From Aliivibrio sp. EL58 (GTDB taxonomy: Bacteria > Pseudomonadota > Gammaproteobacteria > Enterobacterales > Vibrionaceae): DNA of 64,000 nt. The position numbers and the translations under genes were made by a program. Location of the stretch: NCBI RefSeq assembly GCF_900312675.1, contig NZ_OMPC01000001.1:727633-791632 (forward strand), in the 5' to 3' direction. A model generated the notes under the pieces. The model was not told the DNA's origin, did not search any database, and was given only the letters and a program-made list of their open reading frames with translations. Shown here piece after piece: positions 40,416 to 48,980 of this stretch. How positions within the stretch are numbered: the first letter of the stretch is position 1; every line of letters starts with the position of its first letter.

Positions 40416-40940
40416 TTAGTATCTATCTAGTAAGTCGACAGTAAAATCATCAAGATCAAGCGTAAAGTTCATTTCTGCTGCTTGTTCATATACTTCATTT
40501 AAGCTTTTTTGAACTGCTGTAATGGTAAGCGTGTTGTTATCCAAGGTGAATACTTGTTGTTGAGTCGTGTAGTAGAAAGCGAGTATCAACAGAGAGTTGT
40601 GATCATTTCTGGCCGCTTTTTCTTTAATCTTTGCTAGCTTACGATAGATACGATTATGAATTTGTTTTAGTTGCCATGCGTACATGATCTCATCAAAATA
40701 CGGATTACTTTTAACTTTGTTCATAACCACAGAACTTACTATTACCGCTAAGATAACGCCAAGAACATTGAGATGAAAGTTGCCAGTAGAGCCGGATTCA
40801 GTAATGCCTTCTGAGCCAAATAAAGCAATAAGAATTGAGCCGAATGCAAGGGCTAACACCGCAAGACAACCAACAAAACCCACCATAACCAAGTTAGTTT
40901 TTTTACGATACGTGTCTTTGTCTATATTTAGAATTTTCAT
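40416..40940 (-). CDS. DUF3087-family membrane protein
   Basis: The protein has 174 residues and two N-terminal transmembrane helices (about 17-42 and 55-74). A cytoplasmic helical region follows, with FDEIMYAWQLKQIHNRIYRKL and a C-terminal acidic end (TLDLDDFTVDLLDRY). I recognise it as DUF3087, found in gamma-proteobacteria and of unknown function. It is monocistronic. Confidence 0.72.
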   Translation of the reverse strand: MKILNIDKDTYRKKTNLVMVGFVGCLAVLALAFGSILIALFGSEGITESGSTGNFHLNVLGVILAVIVSSVVMNKVKSNPYFDEIMYAWQLKQIHNRIYRKLAKIKEKAARNDHNSLLILAFYYTTQQQVFTLDNNTLTITAVQKSLNEVYEQAAEMNFTLDLDDFTVDLLDRY

Positions 40941-41065
40941 GTCACACCGCTCTCGATGATAGTAAATAGAAGGGCAGTGTAGTGCAAAAAGGAATAAAAT
41001 TGGAATTAAGAAAGAGTAACCGTTAGTTTCATCAAAGTTTTATCAAGAAATAGATGATGTTAAAG

Positions 41066-41099
41066 ACAAAAAGCCATATCAAATTGAGTGATATGGCTT
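41066..41099 (-). terminator. Terminator of the ArsP-like permease
   Basis: AAGCCATATCA and TGATATGGCTT form an 11-bp stem. On the minus strand it is followed by TTTTTG. It lies about 40 bases past the permease stop. Confidence 0.85.
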
Positions 41100-41137
41100 C
41101 GTTAATATTGCGTATTATTTTTTGAGGTGTTTAATCT

Positions 41138-42058
41138 TTAGAAGATAAATTGATACAAGAAGCCCGCACCAATTGCCATGCCTAGAATTACGACTAAGAA
41201 CGCTGCAATCATTTGGTTTTTGAAGATAGATTTAAGCAAAATTACTTCGGTTAAACTTGCCCCTGCACTACCAATGATTAACGCCATTACTGCACCAAGA
41301 CTCATTCCTTTTGCTGCTAGTGCTGCACTTAGTGGAATAACCGCTTCAGCACGAATGTAAAGAGGAATACCAATGACCGCCGCAACTGGGATAGCAAATG
41401 GGTTATTTTCACTTGCGATACGAGCAACGAATTCTGTTGGCATAAAGCCATAAATCATTGAGCCAAGAGCAATACCACCAATTAAATAAGGCAATACTTT
41501 CTTAAAATCAGTCCAAGTACTGTTCCAAATTTTCATCCATTTACTTTGAGGTGCTTTTTTCGCAGCGCCACAGGTTGAACCACAGCCTTTTGATTCAGGT
41601 GCGATATACGCGCTTTCTTTTACGTATTTTTCAAAGCCCAGTTTTTCTAAGGTGTAACCTGCAATAATGGATACACCCATTGCAATTGCAAAGTAGAACA
41701 CAGTCACTTTAAGACCAAAGGTGACAGCGAATAGTCCAATAATGATTGGGTTTAATAGTGGGCTTGCAAACAAGAACACCATCATCGTACCAAAACCAGC
41801 TTTAGCTCTTAATAGACCTTTCAAAAAAGGAATGGTTGAGCATGAGCAAAACGGAGTAATTGCACCAAGTAAGCCGGCAACAATATAGCCTCGGCCATTT
41901 TTCCCGCTCAGAATACTTTGGATCTTCGCTGGTGGAATGTATTCCTGTAAGACGCCAACAAGGTAGCTAATTAATAGGAACAGTACGGTTAATTCTGCCG
42001 CTAAAAACGCGAACATATTTAAGGTGTCCATCACCATGTCTTGTGTAATTGTAAACAT
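41138..42058 (-). CDS. ArsP/DUF318-family permease
   Basis: This inner-membrane permease of 306 residues has eight or so hydrophobic segments. It has the family motif TPFCSCSTIPF (Cys71, Cys73) in an early helix. A cytosolic loop carries another Cys pair (GCGSTCGAAKK, near 155). ArsP members export trivalent organoarsenicals, and related proteins serve other thiophilic substrates. The divergent ArsR-family gene and the shared operators point to metalloid- or thiol-responsive control. The exact substrate is unproven. Confidence 0.82.
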   Translation of the reverse strand: MFTITQDMVMDTLNMFAFLAAELTVLFLLISYLVGVLQEYIPPAKIQSILSGKNGRGYIVAGLLGAITPFCSCSTIPFLKGLLRAKAGFGTMMVFLFASPLLNPIIIGLFAVTFGLKVTVFYFAIAMGVSIIAGYTLEKLGFEKYVKESAYIAPESKGCGSTCGAAKKAPQSKWMKIWNSTWTDFKKVLPYLIGGIALGSMIYGFMPTEFVARIASENNPFAIPVAAVIGIPLYIRAEAVIPLSAALAAKGMSLGAVMALIIGSAGASLTEVILLKSIFKNQMIAAFLVVILGMAIGAGFLYQFIF

Positions 42059-42071
42059 AATCTAAATCTCT

Positions 42072-42095
42072 ATATTTCTGGAATAGTCGAAATAT
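42072..42095. promoter_or_regulatory. Operator 1 for the ArsR-family regulator
   Basis: ATATTTC, 10 bases, GAAATAT. It is a palindrome with the same half-sites and spacing as operator 2, about 15-35 bases upstream of the permease start. Confidence 0.7.
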
Positions 42096-42121
42096 ATACA
42101 TAACTATTGGCGCGATCAAGT

Positions 42122-42143
42122 TATTTCTAGTAATATCGAAATA
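42122..42143. promoter_or_regulatory. Operator 2 for the ArsR-family regulator
   Basis: TATTTC, 10 bases, GAAATA. Its centre is 49 bases from that of operator 1, and it lies about 22 bases before the regulator start. Confidence 0.7.
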
Positions 42144-42165
42144 TAAATTTAAAGAGGAATACATA

Positions 42166-42459
42166 ATGGATATTGAAATTGTTGCTAAAGCATTGAAAGA
42201 ATTAGGGCATCCCACCCGTTTAGCTATTTATAATGTTGTAGTTCGTGCTGGGCACCAAGGGATTGCTGTTGGTGGAATACAAGAAAAATTAGATATTCCG
42301 GGTTCTACCTTGTCTCATCATGTATCAGGTTTGGCTTCTGCAGGATTAATTTCTCAACGCCGTGAAGGGCGAACTCTTTTTTGTGTGGCTGAATATGAGA
42401 AACTATCTTCGGTGATTGGTTTCTTACAAGATGAATGTTGTTTTGATGAAGAATGTTAA
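42166..42459 (+). CDS. ArsR/SmtB-family transcriptional repressor
   Basis: This winged-helix repressor of 97 residues has the recognition region GGIQEKLDIPGSTLSHHVSGLASAGL and the wing RREGRTLF. A C-terminal cysteine cluster (DECCFDEEC; Cys91, Cys92, Cys97) could bind a soft metal or metalloid or react with thiol stress. The usual ELCVCDL metal site in helix 3 is absent. It is divergent from the ArsP-like permease with two palindromic operators between them. It is probably autoregulated and releases the permease when its effector binds. Confidence 0.87.
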   Translation: MDIEIVAKALKELGHPTRLAIYNVVVRAGHQGIAVGGIQEKLDIPGSTLSHHVSGLASAGLISQRREGRTLFCVAEYEKLSSVIGFLQDECCFDEEC

Positions 42460-42473
42460 AAAGGAGCAATGAA

Positions 42474-42947
42474 ATGAATGTGTATACTCAATTTGAAAGC
42501 CCGTTAGGTCTTGTGACTGCCAACGCGAATGACGATGGCTTGCTTGGTGTTTGGTTTGAAAGTCATGAGATGGAATTAAGTGATTTTGGAACGCAAGCAG
42601 ATGACCATCCTGTTTTGAAACTTACCGTTCTTCAATTACAGGAATATTTTTCAGGAAACCGCCGTGAGTTTTCTATTCCATTAGCGGCAAATGGCACAGA
42701 GTTTCAAAATAAGGTATGGAAAGCATTAACAACAATCCCTTATGGTGAAACATGGTGCTATAAAGATCTTGCCATTGCAGTCGGTAACCCAAAGGCGTCT
42801 CAAGCGGTTGGTGGAGCTAATGGTAAAAATCCAATATCAATTATCGTTCCTTGCCATCGTGTGATTGGTAAAAATGGCAGCCTAACGGGATACGCTGGTG
42901 GAGTTGACATCAAACAAGCATTATTAAAGTTAGAAGGTATACGTTAA
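42474..42947 (+). CDS. ogt: Methylated-DNA-protein cysteine methyltransferase (Ogt type)
   Basis: This suicide repair protein of 157 residues removes methyl from O6-methylguanine onto Cys127 in IIVPCHRVIG. The DNA-binding segment YGETWCYKDLAIAVGNPKASQAVGGANGKNP is typical. The start at 42474 has AAGGAG six bases ahead; an earlier in-frame ATG overlaps arsR. It follows the ArsR gene by 14 bases and may be co-transcribed with it. Confidence 0.9.
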   Translation: MNVYTQFESPLGLVTANANDDGLLGVWFESHEMELSDFGTQADDHPVLKLTVLQLQEYFSGNRREFSIPLAANGTEFQNKVWKALTTIPYGETWCYKDLAIAVGNPKASQAVGGANGKNPISIIVPCHRVIGKNGSLTGYAGGVDIKQALLKLEGIR

Positions 42948-42997
42948 TTTTGTAGTACGCTACACTGATCGGAATTATGGATGATGAAGGAATAACA

Positions 42998-44041
42998 ATG
43001 CACGCAATATTAAAAGTCATTGCTAACTTAATTAATAAGCATTTTATGGCGATTAATATGTATACGCTGATGTTTCTTCTTATCAGTTACGTCGCGTTAA
43101 GTTGGCTAGGGTTAACCTTGGCTAATGAACCTCATTTAACCGATAACCTATCCAGCTTTTTTTACTATATCGTTACCACCAGTAGTACCGTAGGGTATGG
43201 CGATTTAAGCCCAACAACCGATCATGGTCGACTCTTTTCAGCCTTGTTTATTATTCCATGTGGTGTTGGTTTATTTGCGTTGTCAGTGGGACGTGCCGCG
43301 GTATTTTTTACCGATTTTTGGCGTACAAACAGAAGAGGGAGACGAAACTTGAACTTAGAAAATCACATTATCGTTATTGGAATAAACAGTGGGCGAACGC
43401 CTCACCTTGTTCAAATGTTAAGAAGAGAAGAGCAAGGCCGACGAGAAGTGGTGGTTGTCTCTTGTGAGTATGAAGAGTCTCCTTTTGATTCTGATATTCA
43501 TTTTGTGCGCGTTAACTCGTTTACCGATGCAACAGAAATGGAACGCTCAAACTTATCGAAAGCCAGTGCGGTTATTGTTGATACCGATTTAGATGATGCA
43601 ACGTTAACCATTAGCTTGTTTGTCGCAGAGCAAAACAGCGATGCGCATTTAGTTGCTCACTTTGAAGACCCAATCAAACGAGATTTATTGCATAAATATT
43701 GCCCGAATTCAGAGTGTATTTCGTCACTGTCGACAGAATTAGTGGCGAAGTCTGTAATGGATAAAGGCTCAAGTTTTATTCATTCTGAGTTGGTGAGTGC
43801 GCATGAAGGTCAGACTCAATACTCAATTGAGATACCGAGCGACATCACGCCATTTACGATTGAATCGGTGTATACGCCATTTAAGAAGCAGTATGAAGCG
43901 ATTATTATTGCCATACAGACAAATAATGAAGGGTGTAAAATTAACCCAAGTCTAGAAACCATACTATCGCCAGGCGATGTGATTTATTACATTGCGGATG
44001 AACGTATTGTCGATCTTAATTGGGCTAACATTACGAATTAA
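42998..44041 (+). CDS. Two-helix potassium channel with RCK (TrkA-N) domain
   Basis: This membrane protein of 347 residues has helix 1 (about 20-42), a pore loop with the K+ selectivity filter TVGYGD (64-69) and helix 2 (about 80-100). A cytosolic Rossmann-like RCK/TrkA-N domain starts at HIIVIGINSGRT, and a C-terminal TrkA-C-like part follows. It resembles the prokaryotic Kch/MthK-type ligand-gated channel class. Gating ligand unknown. The start at 42998 has AAGGA in front. It ends three bases before the convergent kinase gene. Confidence 0.85.
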   Translation: MHAILKVIANLINKHFMAINMYTLMFLLISYVALSWLGLTLANEPHLTDNLSSFFYYIVTTSSTVGYGDLSPTTDHGRLFSALFIIPCGVGLFALSVGRAAVFFTDFWRTNRRGRRNLNLENHIIVIGINSGRTPHLVQMLRREEQGRREVVVVSCEYEESPFDSDIHFVRVNSFTDATEMERSNLSKASAVIVDTDLDDATLTISLFVAEQNSDAHLVAHFEDPIKRDLLHKYCPNSECISSLSTELVAKSVMDKGSSFIHSELVSAHEGQTQYSIEIPSDITPFTIESVYTPFKKQYEAIIIAIQTNNEGCKINPSLETILSPGDVIYYIADERIVDLNWANITN

Positions 44042-44044
44042 TCA

Positions 44045-45385
44045 TTATTTTTGGAAAGAAACGGTAAACGTTGTTTGTGTATCGGCAGACTGCACTGTTA
44101 TCTTTCCATTATGTGCATTTACAATCGAGCGAACGATAGTTAATCCAAGCCCTGCGCCTGTGCTGCTTGAATGTCTTCGTGATTTATCGGCTCTGTAAAA
44201 GCGCTCAAAAATAAAAGGCAGATCCTTTTCTTGGATGATGTCACCTGTGTTTGAAATTGATAATTGCACTTTATTTGGGCTTTCTTTGATATCAATTAAA
44301 ATAGAACTATTTGGTGCTGAATGACGAATTGCGTTTGATAAGAGATTATTAGCAATTCGCTGTATCATCGATTTATCCCCCCATAGTATGCCCTTACCAG
44401 AAAGCCGAATAGTAACGTCTGACTCTTCAGAAATGATGCTGTAATATTCTACAATAGGTTCAAATAATGAGACTAAATCTAAGTGGATATTACTTTTTAA
44501 TAGCAAATCATTTTCTGACTTAGCAAGATAAAGAGTATCGTTAATGGTTTTATTGATCCGTTCCAATTCTTCTAAATTAGACGATAAAATGTCTTGATAG
44601 TCTTGTGTGGATCTTGGGTGTGATAGCGTGACTTGAGTTTGTGTCACAATGTTCGATAATGGGGTTTTTAACTCATGGGCAATATCAGAAGAAAAGTCAC
44701 TTAAGCGCTGAAACCCCAATTCTAATCGTTCAAGCATTTGGTTTTGCACCCTCGCAAACTCAATGAGCTCAGTGGGTAACCTCTCATCAGATAATCGGAT
44801 ATGCAATTTATTTGGTTGAACTTCTTTGATTTGATTTTGCAGTGATCTAAGCGGTTTAAACCCCATACTCACGATCAAAAAACTGTAAAGAAAAGACAGC
44901 AAACTCGCGATGCTAATAGACCACATTAAAATAACTTTGAGTTTTTTATTAAATTGAATGTGGTGATCAATGTTAATGCCAATGAGAAGGCCAGTGTACT
45001 CATCATGTGCGTTTAGAGGATAATATAAGGTTCTAAATGTGTAGTTATTATACGTCCACTCGTTAAGGTCTTTTGATGGAGAAAATGCATCATCATTTGC
45101 GATTACGTTGGTGTTTTGGGTTTGCTCTCCGTTCTTTTTGGTTATCCATACATTAATTCCTCTGCTTTTTAACGATGAAAATATCTCGGTACTAGTAATC
45201 CCTTTGTTTTGCAGTAAGACGGAAATGGAAGTGCGGTTGGAGGTTAGTTGATTACGGTCTTCTTCATAGAAATGGGATTGAACGAGATACTGAATGGCGA
45301 TGCCAAGGCCAATAAACACAAATACCGAGGTGGAGAAAAACATGAGGGTGAGCTTTAATTTCATTGAAAGATAATGAGTTTTCAT
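44045..45385 (-). CDS. Sensor histidine kinase, CusS/HprS-like
   Basis: This kinase of 446 residues has helix 1 (about 12-32), a periplasmic sensor (about 33-150), helix 2 (about 150-172), HAMP, HisKA with His237 in SSDIAHELKTPLSN, and an HATPase domain (NAIRHSA, GAGLGLTIV). The overall layout matches the heavy-metal sensor kinases CusS, PcoS and HprS. It lies four bases behind its response-regulator gene. Its signal is inferred (copper/silver, or oxidants) and not readable from sequence alone. Confidence 0.87.
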   Translation of the reverse strand: MKTHYLSMKLKLTLMFFSTSVFVFIGLGIAIQYLVQSHFYEEDRNQLTSNRTSISVLLQNKGITSTEIFSSLKSRGINVWITKKNGEQTQNTNVIANDDAFSPSKDLNEWTYNNYTFRTLYYPLNAHDEYTGLLIGINIDHHIQFNKKLKVILMWSISIASLLSFLYSFLIVSMGFKPLRSLQNQIKEVQPNKLHIRLSDERLPTELIEFARVQNQMLERLELGFQRLSDFSSDIAHELKTPLSNIVTQTQVTLSHPRSTQDYQDILSSNLEELERINKTINDTLYLAKSENDLLLKSNIHLDLVSLFEPIVEYYSIISEESDVTIRLSGKGILWGDKSMIQRIANNLLSNAIRHSAPNSSILIDIKESPNKVQLSISNTGDIIQEKDLPFIFERFYRADKSRRHSSSTGAGLGLTIVRSIVNAHNGKITVQSADTQTTFTVSFQK

Positions 45386-45389
45386 CGCA

Positions 45390-46076
45390 TCACACCTCGT
45401 CCATTTTATAGCCCATACCTCGCACCGTATGGATCAATGGCGTGTCGTAAGGTTTATCGATTTTTGCTCTGAGTCGCTTAACGGCAACGTCAATGACATT
45501 GGTATCACTGTCGAAATTCATATCCCAAATGAGAGAAGCGATGGTGGTTCTTGATAGTACTTCTCCTTGCTTTCGCATGAACAATTCGAGTAATGAAAAT
45601 TCTTTTGCTGTTAACGTAATATTATCGTGATTTCTTGTCGCAGTATGTTTTAAAAGGTCGAGTTGTAAATCACATAAGACTAACTCGTTTACTTTTTGGG
45701 TGTGCGAGTTTGCAGTTTGAGATCTCAGTGCATTTTCAATACGAGCTTTTAATTCAGCAAAGGCAAAGGGCTTGATTAGGTAATCATTCGCGCCGAGTTC
45801 AAACCCTTTTACTTTGTCATCTACTTGATCTTTTGCCGTCAGCATAATAATAGGCGTGCTATTTTCGCAGTTTCTGAGCGTTTGCAAAATTTGCCACCCA
45901 TTCAATTTTGGCAGCATGACATCTAAGATAATTAAATCGTATTGATATGTCGTTGCGTTATACAAACCATCAACGCCATCACGCGAAAGATCAACAGTGT
46001 AACCGGACTCTGTTAATCCCTTTTTTAGATAATCTCCAGCTTTCGTTTCATCTTCTATTATAAGTAGTTTCATCAC
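45390..46076 (-). CDS. OmpR-family response regulator, CusR/HprR-like
   Basis: The regulator has 228 residues. Its receiver domain has phospho-acceptor Asp52 (LIILDVMLPKLNG), followed by a winged-helix DNA-binding domain (SRTTIASLIWDMNFDSDTNVIDVAVKRLRAKID) close to CusR/HprR. It forms an operon with the kinase. A box of CusR type lies upstream of the next gene, at 46636-46651. That supports target recognition like CusR. Confidence 0.88.
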   Translation of the reverse strand: MMKLLIIEDETKAGDYLKKGLTESGYTVDLSRDGVDGLYNATTYQYDLIILDVMLPKLNGWQILQTLRNCENSTPIIMLTAKDQVDDKVKGFELGANDYLIKPFAFAELKARIENALRSQTANSHTQKVNELVLCDLQLDLLKHTATRNHDNITLTAKEFSLLELFMRKQGEVLSRTTIASLIWDMNFDSDTNVIDVAVKRLRAKIDKPYDTPLIHTVRGMGYKMDEV

Positions 46077-46177
46077 GTTATTTCTTTAAATATGGAGAAC
46101 AATCAGTGGGTATCAATACAATATAGTCGCATCTTTCTTATATGGCACGTTGATTTATAAAGAATAGTACAAAAAAA

Positions 46178-46558
46178 CTAGTCATTAGAGGTGTGCTCTA
46201 AGTAATGATAATTTGCGTGTATTAATCCTGTGTATTGTATTTGCCCTGCCATGTTCATTGTTTCTTGAACTGTGATGTAACTCTTGTCATCTAAGCTAAT
46301 ACTTTGGGTTGTTTTTGATTCAAATGATTTGATTTTTAATGCATTTTTAAGTTCTGACGGTGAGCTTGTATCAAGTTTATTTAATTGAGTTAAAGCTTGA
46401 TTGTAGGCTTCTTTTTTCGTTGTTACATGGTCAGTATAGAGCGTCGTATTGCTTGTTTTACTAATATAGTTGCCGCTAGTGATAACTGAGTTAGCCATCG
46501 CATTTGAACTTGCAAGAATAATAACGGCTGATAGAGCAAGTGTTTTGAATGATTTCAT
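46178..46558 (-). CDS. Small exported protein, possibly DUF3316
   Basis: This 126-residue protein has a signal peptide (cleavage after ...SSNAMA, near 22), so it is periplasmic or secreted. It is rich in Thr/Ser and forms a probable alpha/beta fold with ISLDDKSYITVQETMNMAGQIQYTGLIHANYHY. It resembles Vibrio DUF3316 proteins as I remember them; I am not certain. Function unknown. A CusR-like box 78-93 bases upstream and the following regulator/kinase operon suggest it is the target of that two-component system. Confidence 0.65.
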   Translation of the reverse strand: MKSFKTLALSAVIILASSNAMANSVITSGNYISKTSNTTLYTDHVTTKKEAYNQALTQLNKLDTSSPSELKNALKIKSFESKTTQSISLDDKSYITVQETMNMAGQIQYTGLIHANYHYLEHTSND

Positions 46559-46635
46559 GATGATCCCTTAATGAGCTGTTTGGTTTAAGTAGGTTCATAA
46601 TAGTGGACTGAAAGTGACATGACGGGGTCTGGTAT

Positions 46636-46651
46636 ATGACATTTTTGTCAT
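46636..46651. promoter_or_regulatory. CusR/HprR-like box
   Basis: ATGACA, four T, TGTCAT is a perfect inverted repeat. It has the format of the E. coli CusR/HprR site (ATGACAANNTTGTCAT). A half-site ATGAC also occurs about 18 bases away at 46619. Confidence 0.65.
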
Positions 46652-46791
46652 GTTGGTTTGGGGAATGGGTCGTGTTTTTATGACTGATATCATTAAGAAG
46701 AGAGAAACTGTCGCCATTTGAAATTCTTTATTGCACTGAGGTAATGCTGAGATTAGAATGCGAACGATTTTCATTTAATTGGTGAGTAAAC

Positions 46792-47457
46792 GTGTCCCGT
46801 ATTTTAGTGGTTGATGATGACATTGCGTTATGCAATTTATTACAAGAAGTATTACAAGATGAAGGCTACGATGTCGATTGCGTACATTGTGGAGAAAGTG
46901 CGCTAGAGTTTATTCAGACGCATTCAGTTGACCTTGTTTTACTTGATGTCATGTTACCAAAATTAGATGGTTATCAAGTGGCGAGACGCATTTGTCAGCG
47001 CTTTGCCACTCCTATTCTTATGCTTACTGCTTTAGGTGATGAAGAGTCTATGCTTGATGGTTTGCAAGCAGGCGCAGATCATTTTCTTGCTAAACCTTTC
47101 AATGTTCCTGAATTATTGGTGCGTATTACCGCTATTTTACGTCGTGTCGGTTTAGAGCGTCAGCGCCAAAATTATGTGGGTGCGACCGAAGATCTGGCAG
47201 AGCAATTTTTACGTTTACCATTGACTGAAACGGAATCCGAATTACTGCAATATCTGATTAAGAATGCTGATGTTGTGGTGTCTAAATCTGATCTTCAAGT
47301 TAACATTCTCAAAAAAGAGTTATGCCCGTTTGATCGTAACCTAGATATGCATATCAGTAATATTCGTCGTAAATTACTTCAATCTGGTTTATCTAAACAG
47401 CACATTAAAACCGTTCGTGGGCGTGGCTATAGCTTTATCAAAACGGTTAATAACTAA
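46792..47457 (+). CDS. CpxR-like response regulator
   Basis: This OmpR-family regulator of 221 residues has receiver Asp52 (LVLLDVMLPKLDG). Its winged helix contains KKELCPFDRNLDMHISNIRRKL, a block close to CpxR. It starts with GTG at 46792, preceded by GGTGAG. It is followed at 17 bases by its kinase. Probably an envelope-stress-type system; it may be a second CpxRA, since no CpxP lies beside it. Confidence 0.82.
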   Translation: MSRILVVDDDIALCNLLQEVLQDEGYDVDCVHCGESALEFIQTHSVDLVLLDVMLPKLDGYQVARRICQRFATPILMLTALGDEESMLDGLQAGADHFLAKPFNVPELLVRITAILRRVGLERQRQNYVGATEDLAEQFLRLPLTETESELLQYLIKNADVVVSKSDLQVNILKKELCPFDRNLDMHISNIRRKLLQSGLSKQHIKTVRGRGYSFIKTVNN

Positions 47458-47473
47458 TGATGGGTAAGGTTTA

Positions 47474-48862
47474 ATGAATATGCTTCATTGGTTTTGTACT
47501 TGTCCCTCTTTTGTACGTAAGCATAAAAATGGATTAGCGTTTCGTTTATTTAGTGCATTCGCAGTCAGCTTATTTTTGATCATATCGCTACAAAGCTTGG
47601 CTGAAATTGCCTTAATGAAATCAATGTTGCGTATTCCTGCATCCATACAAACTAAGATGTTAGATTTGGCTGACCAAGCAAATGTGATGATTGAAGATGG
47701 GGATATGGATGAGTTAGCCGATTGGGCAAGAGCACAAGAGTATTATCTTTTTGTTCTTGATGAAAATAAACGACCAATTACTCATCGTGATATGCATCCT
47801 CATTTTGCATTTAAACTCAGATATCTACGTCCATTAGATACGCAATTAGATAATGAAGTGAACCGTCCGATTATCGGTATTCCATTAAAGGATGGTTTAA
47901 CGATAGTAATTCAAATGCCGTATCAGTACCATCCCGCAAAAGATTTCCCTCTTTATTTTGGCATTATAAAGTTCGTTATTTCAGGGTTGATCCTAGGGTT
48001 GTTCTCTTGGGTTATTGCTCACTATTTACAGCAGCCACTCGCTAAATTACGCGAAGTAAGTCATAAATTAGCGCAAGGCGATTTTGACGTTAAAGTGGGA
48101 GAAGAGATAGGACATTCGGTTCGAGAGTTTAGCGAGTTAGCTCATGACTTTGATAATATGACCCATGAGATCCACTCTTTAGCTGAAAAGCAGCAGAGAC
48201 TGATCCGTGATGTTTCTCATGAATTACGAACGCCATTAGCTCGACATAATTTAGCGCTGCATTTACTGAGAAAGAAAGTGGACAGCGAGCATCAACATTT
48301 ATTGGATAGATTAGAGAGTGAATCTAATGAGATGAATGAATTAGTGGGTGAGATCTTAGAGTTTAGCCGTTTAGAGAACGCTCGTTACTCCACAAAGTTA
48401 GAAGCGATTATGTTAGAGAGCCACTGCAGCGCTCAAGTGGCTCAACGTCGCGTCGATTTAAAATTAAATCAAAGTTTAGAAATGACAGCCACACAACCTA
48501 TTCCAATGGCGATGGCAGATCCTCGTTTGGTGACTCGGATTATTAGCAATCTGATTGGTAATGCGATTAAATATGCCGGTGACAGTGCGGTGATTCAGGT
48601 TATCGTGACGCCATATACAGAGCAAGATAAAGAGTATGTGGCGGTAATCGTTGAAGATGATGGTTTAGGGATCCAAGAACATCAGTTATCGGATATATTT
48701 TCTCCATTTACCCGCTTAGAGTCAGCTAGAGATAAGCAATCTGGTGGTTATGGTTTAGGGCTTGCGATTGTTAAAGAAGCGATGTCAGTAATGAAGGGGA
48801 AAGTGAAGGCTGAGAATCGAAAAGAGGGCGGCCTGAGGATCTCACTGCTGTTTCCTGTTTAG
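47474..48862 (+). CDS. CpxA-like sensor histidine kinase
   Basis: This kinase of 462 residues has helix 1 (about 22-46), a periplasmic domain (about 47-160), helix 2 (about 163-184) and HAMP. HisKA has His249 in RDVSHELRTPLARHNLALHLLRKK, and an HATPase domain follows (NLIGNAIKYAG, GGYGLGLAIVKEAM). The HisKA sequence resembles CpxA. It is co-transcribed with the preceding regulator. It has no recognisable ligand-binding domain. Confidence 0.82.
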   Translation: MNMLHWFCTCPSFVRKHKNGLAFRLFSAFAVSLFLIISLQSLAEIALMKSMLRIPASIQTKMLDLADQANVMIEDGDMDELADWARAQEYYLFVLDENKRPITHRDMHPHFAFKLRYLRPLDTQLDNEVNRPIIGIPLKDGLTIVIQMPYQYHPAKDFPLYFGIIKFVISGLILGLFSWVIAHYLQQPLAKLREVSHKLAQGDFDVKVGEEIGHSVREFSELAHDFDNMTHEIHSLAEKQQRLIRDVSHELRTPLARHNLALHLLRKKVDSEHQHLLDRLESESNEMNELVGEILEFSRLENARYSTKLEAIMLESHCSAQVAQRRVDLKLNQSLEMTATQPIPMAMADPRLVTRIISNLIGNAIKYAGDSAVIQVIVTPYTEQDKEYVAVIVEDDGLGIQEHQLSDIFSPFTRLESARDKQSGGYGLGLAIVKEAMSVMKGKVKAENRKEGGLRISLLFPV

Positions 48863-48923
48863 TATTTGCTTTGATTAGAATTACTGCGATGGTTATAAGA
48901 AACATTGAAGTGAAGATAAAAAT

Positions 48924-48952
48924 AAACCCGAGCACATTACATGCTCGGGTTT
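48924..48952. terminator. Bidirectional terminator CpxA-like / torA
   Basis: AAACCCGAGCA and TGCTCGGGTTT form a perfect 11-bp stem around 7 bases. A-run and T-rich flanks on both sides suit converging genes. Confidence 0.85.
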
Positions 48953-48980
48953 GTTATTTATGGATATGAACTAAATCATA

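Noticed and set aside
46660-46791. CpxR-type operator (GTAAA-N5-GTAAA) before the CpxR-like gene
   Set aside because: Only a single GTAAA is present near the start codon, with no second half-site at the right distance.
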